64,000 nt of DNA from Conoideocrella luteorostrata (Eukaryota > Ascomycota > Sordariomycetes > Hypocreales > Clavicipitaceae): assembly GCA_032433595.1 (NCBI GenBank), contig JASWJB010000167.1:28776-92775 (forward strand), in the 5' to 3' direction. Of this stretch, positions 44,801 through 57,829 are shown piece after piece. Made by a program: the position numbers and the translations under genes. Numbering within the stretch: position 1 is the first letter of the stretch; the number at the start of each line of letters is the position of its first letter. The notes below the pieces were generated by a model. The model saw only the letters and a list, made by a program, of their open reading frames with translations. It did no database searches and was not told the origin of the DNA.

Positions 44801-47800
44801 AGATGCAATAGCGAAATAAACCGTGGGATTAACCGGGTATAATGCCGCGTCATGACAGCAAATGCTGCATGCTACGAACTTGCTCATGATGGATTCTAAA
44901 TATATATATATACATACATATTTCTTTGCTGAGCTGCAGTGTATGTCAGTACTAGTCGGCTGGGCCAAACTCACAGGTTTAGAACAGACAGAATCGAGCA
45001 CATCTTTATATGAGTCTAACTCTGACATAAACGGTGCAAATGATGTTCACGAACGATGAATTCTTCTACTGCATCTGGGACGATACGCAAGGCCATTATG
45101 GCCCCCAAACACAAAAATAATCGGCGAGGGAAGTGTCACGATTTGCCGACCGGGATATTCCTAGTCGGCTGCAGCGATAAGAGGCAACTGCTGTCTGTAC
45201 GCAGCAGTAGCGGACAAAATCCTCCGGTGGATTCATTGCCCGGCACTTGGGTGTCACCTCCCTCACCAGACCGGGCATCTTGTCCTCTGGATGCATTGCA
45301 TTCTGGCTCGCGCACTGCTCGGGAGGCTCCTTTCCTGTACAAGGACAGAGGTAGAGTCTCGTAGTGCTGCACGTACAGTAGGCACCACCTAATTTGCTCG
45401 TTTTGTCTGGTATTGGCCGGGATTTCTCCGCACCATACTCCTCCATGCATGCGCATCTCACTACCTTCCAAGGTTTGGACCGAAAATCCAATCTTCCATA
45501 AATACTTTTCCATGTCCCTGCTTTTCACCACTCCAAGCCGCATTGTGTTATAAGTAGCCATGCATTATCCATCGTCTAAGCCACCGTCCCCCCACTTCAG
45601 ACAATATGCCGGACCGGTCGATAGTTTCCGTGAGAAGAGGTGGATGGTGCTCACGTCGTAGTGCTCCATAATACTATGGTATCACGAGTTCGATTCACTG
45701 ACCTGCAATCATTGCTACCAGGTTCTAGCAAGCAAAGATGATGTAGGCTCACCGCCCGCACGTCCCTCACAAACGATCTAGTGGGTGACTGCTCAGTTCA
45801 AGGTTGCCCAATCCGCCAATGCCACCACCACCCATTCGCTCCCTTCGAGAGATCCGCTGGAAATACCCCTGCTACAGATACCGCGCAGCCTTGGGGCTCA
45901 TATATCCCTTCCAACTGCATTTACGACTTTCCGGAGAAAAAAGATCCCCTCTCTGCTGCAGCTAAGGACCTAGCAAACTTGTTGCACTGTTGGTGCGTGT
46001 ACTTGTTATTGGTTGGGTGCGAGCGACACCATCTCCGGAATGCCCATGTTGCCTTTGCGACCCGCGAAATGACCGTTAACCTATTCTCCCGCTAGGTCTC
46101 AGACTATGAAGTACCACAACTTCTGCAGGTGTACAGCTCTATCCCGTACCCACGCACTGCACACGACACCGACTATTGTTTCAGCATCAAAGAATGACTT
46201 ATCAGATAGGTAAGCACTTGGGCAAGCCGCATACAATTACCTTGCCTTGGGGCATTCACATGCTCCACAGAGTAGTCACGTTTCGTCAACTTTTGAGCAG
46301 AGAACTCGGCAATGCTGATGGATGTGTATATAAAACAAGCTCAGCGCCCATAATTACCCTTACATCATTGTCAGCGCATGCCCCGTACAAGACCATTAGC
46401 GCGCCACACTGTCACGTTCTTCAAGGAGTACCAGGATACCAATTATTATTACTCCGTACATGCTCGTGGCAAAGCTCCAAATACTGTACCACGTACTTCC
46501 GCGTCCTCTGGGGTACGATCTCTTGCCCTACGCCTCTGCCAAGCTGTTTGTATTGATCTAGATCAGCGCTAGCCAGTCGCTCATGTGTTGGTCTGCTTCA
46601 TCGCGGCCAGAGTTGAGAAAAGTTACAGTACGAGGTGCAAGCCCCCTTTGCTACAGTGGGCATCTGAATTTTTGGAAATGGCGGGACAAAAACGGCAATA
46701 GATGATAGGCGAGCAGGGATTCAGCCTCTAGCTCGAGCCACTTTCATGTCGGCGGGCATCGCGTTGACGTTGACGCACACCACCACACCTTACTAGATTG
46801 TGGGGTTCCCGCTCAGATGACCTTGCCAGTGTCCATCGAGGCATATCGGATCTCCTAGTCTTGGTGACCGCAGCAGCTTGACAACCTCTTCGTCTGCCGG
46901 GAATAGATGATCCCAGGATACCAAGACACACCTCGCCGGGTGGTGTGGCGATAACTGCTCCACCGCAGCTCACCTAGGAAGCAGGGTAGACACGACACAA
47001 TCGGTTCGTATCGTCGCCGCATATGAACGATGGACGCGTGATGGTCGTTGGTTGACCTGAGTGCCGAAACCAATTGAGAGTCTGAGTAGTTCAGCAATGG
47101 CGAGGCCTCGTCCTGGTTAGCATCTACCGCTGCAGCCGACATACATTAGCGCATACGCCGTCTTCCACTCTATCATGCATTACTGCACCCCGCGCTCGGG
47201 TTTTATGCATCTGCATTTGCATCTGCGCCTGCCAACGCCTGCGTCTGCATGGGATGTGGCGCTACTTTGATTGTGCGAGCAGGAGGGAGGCTTTGGTTTG
47301 GGGCGGCGAGGGGTGCCCCTGCGCTGAGCTCCAAGACAAGACAGTCCGTCACGCCTGCATTTGACCTGCTTGAACTACCTTGCGCAGCTCGTCAGCTGGT
47401 TGGCTGGTTGGATTGATGCCTTTGACGTTCTAAAAGGGAAACCGCACAGTGACAGACACACCACTCGAAGCGCGTTTCTGGTATATATCACACCTAAGCA
47501 CTAAGACCGGTCCTTCCTCGAATTTTGGCGGCACCGCTCTGCTGAGTCTTCAACATGGATGTATTCGTTTTTAACCAAACTCCTCCGAGGCGAGATGCAT
47601 CTGCTTCTCTGAGTAAAGGGAGTGGCTTCAGCATTCCGCATCTAGGCTGCTGCCGCGTACCCACGACGGGAGCCCACGGCGGGAGACTCCGCGAGACAGA
47701 GTAACAAATCCATCTTCACTACACCGTGTTCCACGCCACCCGTATTACTGTGTCGAAATCAGTGTGATGTTTTACGTGGCAAGCAGACAATGACACCCAT

Positions 47801-50800
47801 CCAGCCTTGACTTCTCCACACTGCGACTTAGACTCGGAGCACCCTGTGCACCAGAAAGCATGATGATGATATCACACATCCCATCTTCTGATGCACAGCC
47901 GGAGTGAGAGCTGGTCGTTGCTACGAGTATCCAATCTCCGAGCCCAGCGACATGCCGCCAAACATAGTCGGGGGCAAATACCGCCACACCCAGCGATTTA
48001 GCTCATGAGTTCTTGCAAATCAAGGTTTAATTAACATGACAATAGAGCCCATCACCACTACGATGGTTGAGGCTGAAATTGGCCACCAACGGGCGTGAAG
48101 CAGAGCCCATCTATCGAATCTGCCGTGACTCCTCCCTCTTTAGAGGTGTGGGGGGGGGACTTCATCTAGAGTTTACAAATACAAGGACGGGTGATGTGAT
48201 GTCTGTAAATCAGTTACTAGAAGCGACCATGACTGCACACCCACACTCTACCATGTTGCACCATCACGTTGGGACCCCTGTTTCCCGCTGAAGCACTGCC
48301 CTTGTCAACTGTCCAGCCATGATCATCCGCCGTGTTGCACCAAAACTACCGACGTCAAATCCAAGCTGTTGCTAGCACTGGCTTCCCAATTGGGCTTAAA
48401 CCGACATGAACAAATCTTACACCAATCTTAGAACACCACTTTTTGATCACTCTAGTTTGCGAAACCTGTAAAAATACACCGAGCATTTTGGCAAAGCCGT
48501 CGGCGTCGCCTCCTCGGGCGTTGGCTCTCACGGCTTGATGTATTCTTCGACCAATGCTTCCACGCTAATGGATAGTCGTCCTGCTTTTGGGGCCCGAGGT
48601 TGCCGAGATCTACTGCAAAAATGACTCCTCGGGGACCACCTGATCGGTTTTGCGAGCCTGGATATTATCACTTGGAGACGGCGATTTAGAAACGGCGGAC
48701 TATATCGCCGGACGAGCAATCTCGATTCACACACACAAACAAATCCCCTCTTTGTCTCCCTCCCTCCCTCTCTCTCCCTTTTTGTACCAGTGCGAGTGAT
48801 CCACGGGTATACCTTTATGACAAACTTGACCATGGTGGCATTGTAGTCCGCGTATGCCACCCCAGTGGCCAAGCCATAAACAAATGGCTTGGCTGTCTGT
48901 TGGCTCATGATTTCGGTACCGTCTGCCTTGACTTTTTTTTCGAGGGTGTGGGGGGGTTTCTCTCGTTAAGAGGCGTCCAATGACCGCTGCTTTGGGTCAA
49001 CAACATTTAGACTCCACTACTAGAACAATGGTTAAGAAAGACTGCTTAGTGACGTATGGTGTCGAAGGAGGGTCTGGAGAAGGACGACCTAACTGGCCGC
49101 GACAGAAGCGTATGCTGCATACGAAAGGCTTGTGAGTGCTTCGAATTATACGAAAGTCACATGCCGACGTGAATGACTGGCTGTCAACGATTCAGGCTTC
49201 ATAGCCTGCGAAGCTAGGGATCCGATGCGTCAGGACGAATGGTTCATCTACCACTGATGAATGGACTTCAAGTAACTAGTCGAAACATGCAATGTCAGTC
49301 GAAACATCTAATTGGGCTCGAGTGTCCATAATGATGCGTGCATGGGCTGGTAAGGCTGGACTCGTGGTCAGTCGGCATTTTCTCGAGGGAAGGCTAACTG
49401 CGATGCAAGGTGGGCGGGACGAAAAATGAAGAATAGTGATCAGGCCCATGCTGAACCTACAATACTGTAGCACTTGTCAGCTCTCTCTTCCTGGCTACCT
49501 CAGGTACAGCAGCAGAGGGAACTGCTGCCAATTTAGCCTCGATCAGAAACCTAACTGCTAAGTTGTTGGCAAAGCGGCACACGGATATCGTGCGTAATGT
49601 CGGACACACCAACACCCTGAGAAACAATTCGATCAAGTAAATTGCAATGGTGATTCGCTATAAAGCTTATCGCTAATATGACAGTGTGTTCAGAAGCAAA
49701 AGCCGTCTCGATTACACCAGCATGGGCTATTTTGGTCGCCTATTTTGGCAGTGCGGGCATTATGGTCGTTGCGGTCGTCTTGGAGACGACCAGGCATTTA
49801 TAGTAAATAGTGAAAACCCTGCGCGCACTGGTCAAGATCACTACATAGTAAGAGAGACAGACTCCGTTTAAGATAGCTTGTAGTCTGTGAATTGCCCGTT
49901 GAAGGCTCAACTTAAGGGACTGAATGGGCCATAATGAATGCAAAGATTCTATGTGGCATAACGTCCAGACTGGAATGGTACACATGTACGCATGACTGGA
50001 TTGTAATCCGCTGGCTATTCTCTTCAAACTGCGGTCTGACACCCGACAAAGTGTAGAGAGAGATGTCGTGCATGACACAATTCGATGTCTTTGAGAAGAC
50101 ATTCCGGCGGGTTGCTGCCACTGAACTCGTCTCCCTGGAAGAAAACGGGTATTCGGAGATATCATACTGACATGGCTGGCCAAACTGGCCAAGGAGAGTA
50201 TCTCGGCGGCTGGGAACCGGCCATCCTTTTATGCCTGCTTGTTCACTGAACATCGAGATCATCTGGGTATAGTTGCTGAATAGCTGTAACCGCCATCGGA
50301 AGGCGTAGCCTTGACGACGTCCCCATAGAGCTCTCTGCACCAGTCGGACTAGTATTCAAGCGGGACTTGGTCAAAGGCTTCTTTCCTGCCCTGGTGCTGG
50401 AAATGCCACAGCTCTGTCAAGGAGCCCTCTAGATGAGGATCGTAAACTTGCCAGTATCAAACCGGGCCGTGGTCATCGTGGCTGAACCTCCACTTCGGCC
50501 CGGCATGGCGTCGATTGAGGTGCTCGAAGTCTTGATCGAGACGCATTTTTTGTGGATGAGCCGGCACCTTGTTGAATGTAGGGCTGTGTTTTTTTCGTCG
50601 TGCTTCACCGTCTCTACTAAACCCGTGGACTTCACGTCGTAAATGGGTGGCCGATCAGCTGCAAATTTGGACAGCTGTCAGGTTTCACCGGCTGAATTGT
50701 GTCTCCGGAGTCCAAGCTGATCATCCCAATGCCTGTTGTTCTATGTTCTCCAATCGTCAGCCCCGGTCTTCCAGGATCTTCCGGTTTGTTTCACGATTTC

Positions 50801-51268
50801 ATCCGTCCTGGGGTGATAGTATTCGCCGCCGGTATTCATCCACAGATCTTTCAATGACTAAATGGCTCGAAACTGGTCAGCCCAGCACGCAAGTCCGTAT
50901 ACACGCTCTTGCTCTTCAATGTCTTTGCCGGCGTCACAATACTTTCTGATAATATGGTTCCATGTCTAGGGATGAATCGGTCATCATCCCGTCGTGCTGG
51001 CCGTATTTGGAAGAGCGCGTGCTCAGCATAAGGTTGAAATGTTTCCATGTCTGGGACAGTTGCTGCAGCATTTGCTGTGTGGGTTATGAGATATCCTCCA
51101 TGGTTCCCGTTAATCATGTCAAGGATATCCTGCTCATTCACACAGAGTCAATCCCCGTCTCGCAGTCAAGACTATGAGGCGCCATCACAAATTTATCTAA
51201 CGTCAACTGTGGGTATTCAGTGAGCTGAAGCATCGTCTTTTCGACACAAATGACGTGGCCACATGCAT

Positions 51269-52053
51269 CTAGCGGAGAGACCTGGTGTGCTGTCTAATAA
51301 TGTTCACAGGTTTTGGCTGTTCGCAACCGAACACTTCTGTTTCATCAGCAGCGGGGCTGCCTCCAAGAAGAACACCCTGAAGACTAGAAGGCAGAAGGGA
51401 CGCCAAAGTAGGTGTCGTAAACAACGGGCTGGTCAATGTGGCTGCTTGACCAAGATCCAGATATCCTGCAGCTACGTTCTTACAGCTAAGATGGAGGCCA
51501 GTCAAGTGAACAGCATTCGCCGCACACCGCACCAACCCAATCTTCTCCGCTTTCTGGTCTTGCGACACTGACGGTGACGCCCCTGCCTTACTGACCACCC
51601 TCAGATCGAGGTGTTGAATGTTCCAGCTTCGCCCAATAAATAGAGACACGTTATTCGTTCATCGTTTTGTTCATAGCGCGATTTTCAACAGAGACGTCGA
51701 GCAGTGCAGGAAGCCAATGTTTAAAATAGTACTGACTGTATGTTCACCCAGCGTTCGAAGTTGTTACATTGCAGGATAAACTGGACAAACCGTGCCGTGG
51801 GAGGATAGCAGTCATCAGCAGCAGGCTGGATCTGACGACCTGGGTGCATAGGCTGAGAAACCAACGACCGGAGGTTTGAGAATGCTCGCGTGGCCTCCAC
51901 GCATGTCTCTATCATCCTTCTTTTATCAGTCATAGCATGCCGGGCGTGTTCTGATATAAGCCAAAACAACGCCTCGCTTCGCGTAGCGAGGTCAATCATA
52001 AATCCCTTCTCTGCATACCGAGTTGAGTGGGAAGTACTTTGTCCGGGGAACAC
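51269..52053 (-). pseudogene. Decayed leucine-rich, F-box-like coding relic, tentative
   Basis: Two frames give coding-like text: SEALFWLISEHARHAMTDKR then SNLRSLV and RFVQFILQCNNFERWVNIQS (51721-52053), and WNIQHLDLRVVSKAGASPSV then NAVHLTGLHLSCKNVAAGYL (51269-51649). The spacing of N-L-x-x-L and L-x-L patterns resembles fungal F-box proteins with irregular leucine-rich C-termini. The frames are separated by stops and no F-box N-terminus is visible. Further short minus-strand frames reach down to ~49.9 kb and may be part of the same relic. Confidence 0.25.
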
Positions 52054-52749
52054 TCTCTTCAGCTACCCGGGCTTGAAGAGGTCGAAGTCGCCTGCTAGCT
52101 GTTACCAGACGAGCGTGTAAAAATGACAAGCAAGGTGTAGACTCCGTGCAGTGTGGGGGAAGACCTCTCGATCTCTAATAAGAGCCGAGATGTGGACGCT
52201 TCGGAAGAGATGCGCTTCACAGACATATGAGAAAGGCTTGCACCAGCCGGAGAATTTTAAGATCGTCTGTACGTACGAAAGGCTCTGATAGAATTAGCAC
52301 GGTGAGTTTCTGTTGGCATGTGCTCGAGAGTATTGAGGGGACTCATGGCGTTGGATAGTTGGTCACGTCTCCAGCTTTGTTTGCGCAATTATGACTACAC
52401 GAGTTGATACATTGACATATGTGGACGATTTGGGAGACATCTTTACAAAGTATGGAGTCGAAAAGTCAGCGCGCATCGCGGGAAAATAGCATTTGCAGAA
52501 GTGTGAGATGAATTGGACTGCTTGTTTTCGCATCGGGCGAAGTCGTCCTTGTCGAGCTGGGCATAGCCAGCCAGCCAGCCAATTGCCTCGAGAGCTGATA
52601 AGGAGATACAGCTAGTCCAGCCGCTTGCTTGATACCGAAGAACGCTTGCTTATGGCCAAATATGACAATGGCGGGATTGCACCTTCATTCTCCTCGTCAT
52701 CTACAAACGTGATACTACACTACGACACAGTTCTGCGACACAACACGAA

Positions 52750-52778
52750 CAATACAATACAATACAATACAATACAAT
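52750..52778. repeat. (AATAC)n microsatellite
   Basis: Five perfect AATAC units plus a degenerate sixth. Confidence 0.85.
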
Positions 52779-53656
52779 GCAGTGCTGAAAGTAACGAGAC
52801 GTACTCCGTAATTGAAGGAGCATTACTTCCCCCGGTCCCCCCTCTCGCCGACACGGAACCGAGGATAGACCCCAGCTGGCCCGTCGATGCTTCGTCAAGC
52901 ACAAAATCCAATGGCTTTCGCTTTTCGACACCCATTTAGTTACTTCTTCCCATCCTGGATCGTCGCACGGCTGCAAGATAGCTAACTTATCATATCTTTT
53001 TTGGACATCTACAATCTGTGGGCAATTGGTCATATCCGGTCGCAGTTCCAGTGCTGGGTGGTACGGAATGGGAAGCCCTAGCTAATGAGCACTAGGACGC
53101 TAATATTAAGTCTGCCAGTTCAATTACGGCATAGTTAGTTGATCCTTCAGCGCTGATTGCATTCATTACCGTAGCTAAGGAGCGCCATCTTGCCTGATCC
53201 ACCATCTCTGCTCGCCTCCCTGCGTGCCTGCGTGCCTGCCATCTGCCCTCCATGTCCAATCCCGCGGAGACCCAGCAATCAAATGCATCATGGCGCCCTG
53301 GGGACCTTGGCTTCTTCGCACACTGATCTTTATTGGCATTGGCGGTGCACCGTCACCCCACATCATCCCGCGAATAGGCGCGACCAAAAGTTTTATCGAC
53401 GAACTATCGAGTGGTCTGGTCCGCAGCAGTCATGGCAGCCGTTCGGTCAACGGTCACCCACGGTCGTCAGCGTCTTTGGCTGTAGTATCCAAGAAGTCGT
53501 CTTTGGCGTTGCCCCAAAATTACCACTTGAATTTGCAGAAATCTAATGGTCAGCCATATCTCCCCGCATTCGGGGCCTTGTCCGACATAAGGGCTTGAGA
53601 AAGAACCGGCGAATCTCTTTTTCATCAAGAGCCGCGGAAGAAATTCAACCACCGCC

Positions 53657-55483
53657 ATGGCCATCCCTGATCATCAGCAACACGCCAGAGACGAGAATGG
53701 CCCGGCCACAAGGGCGACGACACCCACCGCGGCCAGCGACCGACCGCTTTCACCTCGTCCTCAAATAAATGACACTGGTATCGACGACGAAGAGCACCAG
53801 GTGGGCTATGACTCTGCCAGCGGCTCTGCAAAATACCCTCATGACGAATCGTCGAGTTCTGTTCCGTCAGTCGTCCGAAAACTACTTCGAGCCGGTCGCA
53901 TTGAGGAAAATGGCATCCGTCCATTGCCGATGGAAGAACGAAAAGAGAAGCGATTTTTCAATATCTTCACCATCTGGTTCTCCATCAACTCCAATATTCT
54001 AGGGTACGTCCGCATCTGAATCCGAGTGTAGCCGCATTTGCTGACTTTTCCATGCTTTCGTTCCCAGAATCACGTTTGGCATGCTCGGTCCTGTGGCATA
54101 CAACTTGAGCTTGCGAGATTCCGCTCTCGTTATCCTCTTCTTTAACTTGCTTGCAACCAGCGCAGCAGGCATCTTAGCCACGTTCGGTCCAAAGACAGGC
54201 ATGAGGCAAATGATCCATGCTCGATATAGCTTTGGGTATGTCCGAACCCTTCGTAATTCCCGCGCTTCCCGCCGACTCTTTTCCAGACCGGCACCGCTGA
54301 TCTGTATGCAGCCGATATCTCGTATCCGTTCCTGTTTTGCTCAACCTTGCGACGCTGACAGGATTCACTGCGATCATATGCGTAGTTGGTGGCCAATGTC
54401 TCTCGGCTATATCGTCGGGGAGCATAACACCAACCGTAGGCATCGTCGTGATTTCTATACTATCGTTAATTGTCTCCTTTGCGGGGTTCAAGATTTTGCA
54501 CATTTTTGAGACATTTTCCTTCATCCCTGCTCTCATCAGCATAATTATTCTGGCAGGTGTCGGCGGAAGCGGTCTCAAAAGGCAGTCGACGCCTGCATCG
54601 CCCGCCACTGCAGCTGACGTGCTGACTTTCGGTATGATCATTGCTGGCTATCAGATTCCCTGGGCTGCTATCGCCAGCGACTTGACCACATATTTCGACC
54701 CCAAGGTTCCATCGTGCGTACCTTTTCAGACCCTGTCCTTGCGGGTTCCCTTTCCATCTTCGAACGCAGGTTGCTGACAATGTCGATAGATGGCGAGTCT
54801 TCAACTACACTTACTGGGGTCTCCTCGCCCCAACAGTTTTGCTCATGACTCTCGGGGCCGCCATCGCCGGTGCATTACCCAACAATCCGACATGGCAAGA
54901 AGGTGAAGAGGCCTTTGGCATTGGCGGCGTCCTAGCAGCGATACTGAGCAGCGCAGGAGGGTTTGGTAAATTCGTAGTGGTGCTGCAGACGCTGTCCCTG
55001 CTCGGCAATACTTGCAGCAGCTTCTATGCCATCACTCTTAACTTCCAAGCCCTTGCGCCAATTCTCTTCAAGGTTCCTCGATACGGCTTCTCCATTGTCA
55101 TTACGGCAACCATCATTCCTGTCGCAATTTATGCGTATCGCGACTTTTACGCCAGTCTCAGCAACTTCATGTCACTGATTGCGTACTGGTCGGCGGCGTT
55201 TGTTGGCATTGTCATTGCAGACCACGTGGTCATTCGACGTTGCCGTTTTAATTCTTATGACCAGTCCATTTGGGACAAGGGAAACAAACTGCCTCTTGGC
55301 ATAGCAGCTATTGTCAGCGGCGTCATGTCATTTGGCTTGGTCATCCCATGTATGAGAGAGGAATGGTACGTAGGTCCGATTGCAGCCAGGGCAGGCGATA
55401 TTGGCTTCGAGGTTGCATTTGCGCTGAGTGCGTTGCTATATGTGCCACTTCGAATGCTCGAAAGGAGAATCAGTGGTCGGTAA
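53657..55483 (+). CDS. NCS1-family purine/cytosine permease (Fcy2-like)
   Basis: Four exons in frame: 53657-54003, 54068-54235, 54312-54713 and 54790-55483, giving 536 aa. The ~95-residue N-terminus is hydrophilic and cytosolic; about 12 membrane segments follow. Family signatures include FTIWFSINSNILG and ITFGMLGPVAYNLSLRDSAL in segments 1-2, GMRQMIHARYSFGRY, VPVLLNLATLTGFTAI, GYQIPWAAIASDLTTYF and SLLGNTCSSFYAITLNFQ. These match the proton-coupled Fcy2/FcyB group, which imports cytosine, adenine, guanine or hypoxanthine across the plasma membrane. The specific substrate cannot be assigned. Intron 2 contains frames that look open; the chosen acceptor (TATGCAG at 54311) restores the conserved RYxVSVPVLL sequence. 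Confidence 0.93.
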
Positions 55484-57401
55484 TACATGAAGACGAGCGA
55501 CGCCGCCCAAAGATGAGAAATGATTGGCGTAGAGACGGAATGCTTTGCTCAGACTTAGAAGTCCAGCACATATGGCTATTTGCCGGAATCCTCATTCTGA
55601 ATATGATGGGCACAAAGGTATAATAAATATACTCTCTATAGGCATGAAGTTGACCGCAAGACGCACTCGGTGCCTTGCTCTGGTGATAGTTCATGAAGTT
55701 GAGGGGAACCCACGACTTGATAAATGCACTGACAGCAGTCCGGTCTGATGCCGCTTCAACTGCCTGCCGGAACGACGAGCACTCTAGTTGTTCCAGGCAG
55801 CCGGGTTGCCCCAATATTCAAATGCGGCAGCCAGTAGCGGGCGGAGACAGCGTGTAATGCCCTGTCAACCCTGCCATTCCCGTTGGCTGTCAGACTCTCG
55901 TGGACACTAAATCGGGGCTAGGCGATGCTGGCCGAGTCTGTTGGTTTCTCCTGGCGGATATGGTTGGTTGAGACAAGGGGCCGGCAGGGGCCTTTGTTTT
56001 GCCTGCCGGAAGAGATCAGGCAGGTAACCAGAGCGTCGCGAGCTGCCGGGAGGAGATTGTACGGACACGCAGGTCAAGAAAGAAAGTGGCCGCGTCGCCC
56101 ACACCTGTCAAAGGACCCTCGAGCGCATTGAACTGGTGCAATGTGCCTTAATAATGTAATTGGGAGAGATATTGGCTACACAGGGCATTATAGGCGTCAA
56201 TTAGCTAGCTATTGATACAACTATTATCGAAATCGGGCTTCAATTACGATCGTTGTGATGTCTTCAATTATGAAGGTCAAATTGAGGGTGTGGTGTTGAC
56301 CGGCCACTTTTTTCTTGACCCGCGTGACGGAGGAGTTAACGAATAGAAAGCTGTAATTTATCGCCAGCATGATTTATTCCTTCAGCAGGCTAATGAGCGT
56401 CTAAGCAACTGCTGACATTGGCGACGGATGCCGGCACAATACTGGCAGAGCATGCCAGATACAACGAGCGTCATCAACAGCAAATACATCGTTTGCACTG
56501 CACAGCATGTCAGGCACATAGCATTATGCTGTAGTCCTGGCTCTACTGGACCAGAGTATCTGCGCCTAACTATCTCCCTGCACATATGCATTTGGCGTAA
56601 ATGTTGCGATGGCTGATCACTCAATGCCTTTCGCAAATCACAGGTATCTGATCTGGATTATCGTGCATATTTTTGCCCAACAGAAAGGTATGAGCGAAAG
56701 CGCGGTCTCTCTCGCAAACAACATGATTTGTGTGGTGCTTCGCTGGACAAGAGGGACGGGGGGCGGAGACGACGCTGATATCTCGTTTCTGCCGCTTCTC
56801 GGTTTGCCCTTCTGGAAAAGACCAGGGTGCGGAGACAGAGGAATGCGTTCGCCCGGCTTGTACTCCATACTCAGCGCTGGAGGTTCTGAACTGAGGAGCA
56901 GTCCGAGCGACGGCCATTGCGAGACAAGCGAATTGCACGGAGAATTGTATTGCAAGTCCCTATGCGGTGCCGTAAGTAAGCCCTCAGCTTATGTGTGGGT
57001 GGAGCGGTCAAAACTGCCCACCTGGGGAAAAGCCGCATAAATCGGTAACACCGTGCGAAAATTGTGAGTCGAGTAATGCATGGAGTAAAATATGAAGCCA
57101 CAAGGCACAGCCCACACACACAGCCTTACGACAGATTCCTTCCTCCATCAACGGCGAGCTTAAAAGGGTCTCCGACACTCTCATCTCTAGGCCCTCTCCT
57201 CTCCTCTTCTCTTCATCCCAAGCGGCTCGAGTGCCTCCGCCTCGTCTTGACTAACACATCCTCGTTGTGTGACTCTTCGCCCTTGACCTTTTAACTTCCT
57301 ACGCCTCCACGCGAGCGTAACTCCCCAACACACCACACCTACAAAAGCCCAAATCGTCCCTCGCCTCTCCGGGTTAAGGAGAGGTTTCCTAGCGTGAGCT
57401 C
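55484..57401. other. Intergenic region and CPC1 promoter/leader
   Basis: 55.5-57.0 kb has no supported gene; it contains the second copy of the 19 bp motif (56298-56316). From ~57.15 kb a C/T-rich tract suggests the transcription start region of CPC1. TGAGTC at 57065-57070 and TGACTC at 57270-57275 are core halves of GCN4/CPC1 sites and could allow autoregulation. Confidence 0.5.
56298..56316 (+). repeat. 19 bp motif shared with 12642
   Basis: GACCGGCCACTTTTTTCTT, identical to 12642-12660. Confidence 0.5.
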
Positions 57402-57497
57402 ATGGACGCCGCCGCTGCCACTGTCACTGCCGCTTCTCGATACATCGCAAAGTTCTTCAGGCCGCAGCAGCGAAAGATCCCTCGACCTCCTTGGTAA
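57402..57497 (+). promoter_or_regulatory. CPC1 upstream ORF A (31 codons)
   Basis: An ATG-initiated frame (MDAAAATVTAASRYIAKFFR...) that ends in TAA and lies out of frame with CPC1. It is the first ATG after the probable C/T-rich transcription start region. Fungal cpc-1/GCN4 leaders use upstream ORFs to hold back translation until amino acids run short, so a regulatory role is likely. Which of the classical uORFs it corresponds to is not determined. Confidence 0.6.
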
Positions 57498-57523
57498 TCA
57501 TCAAGGTCCGTGGTGGCCTCTCA

Positions 57524-57829
57524 ATGAGACTGGGTCCGATCCTGATCACTTATCCTTTGGTGATTACGACGGCCTTCCTGCTGTCTCAACCTCTTGCATT
57601 GATAGTAACTTCACATCGTCCGACTCTTCTCCTGATAACTCCCCGCCTTGGCCATTGCCCCTCGAAGATTTCGTCATCTTTGACCAACTTCAAGCCCAGC
57701 TTCCGCTCGCCCCGCCACCCACCACTGTTAGACCGTCTGCCTCGGCTTCTCCCGAGGAACTCTCACTTGGTCTCTCCCCATCATTTTTCCAAACTCCGGC
57801 TTTGTCTGCTCTTGACACGCCAGATATGA
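57524..57829 (+). promoter_or_regulatory. CPC1 upstream ORF B (101 codons), stop overlaps CPC1 ATG
   Basis: Starts MRLGPILITYPL and runs out of frame through the CPC1 N-terminal extension. Its TGA (57827-57829) overlaps the first in-frame ATG of CPC1 (57826-57828) as ATGA. Scanning ribosomes that start here would end exactly at the CPC1 start codon. Confidence 0.55.

Larger units (their letters stand above)
41832..53656. other. 11.8 kb region without a supported gene
   Basis: Only short scattered frames are present. The first ~1 kb is the promoter of the CCCH gene and includes a T-rich run (42416-42430). A minus-strand frame at 48814-48908 (MSQQTAKPFVYGLATGVAYA..., ending at a GTATAC donor) could be a first exon, but I found no convincing continuation. 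49.9-52.05 kb reads as an interrupted coding-like relic on the minus strand. 47205-47250 has imperfect CTGCAT/CTGCGCC repeats, 52750-52778 an AATAC microsatellite, and TACTCCGTA occurs at 46451 and 52802. Confidence 0.5.

Noticed and set aside
43800..45560. Several 100-140 aa minus-strand frames
   Set aside because: Compositionally mixed, overlapping in different frames, no splice-compatible neighbours or motifs.
45680..45705. GAGTTCGATTCACTGACC resembling a tRNA T-loop
   Set aside because: The flanking five-base stems do not pair and no A-box is present at the right distance.
53190..53598. Two overlapping plus-strand frames just before the permease
   Set aside because: They overlap each other out of frame, lack motifs and occupy the permease promoter.
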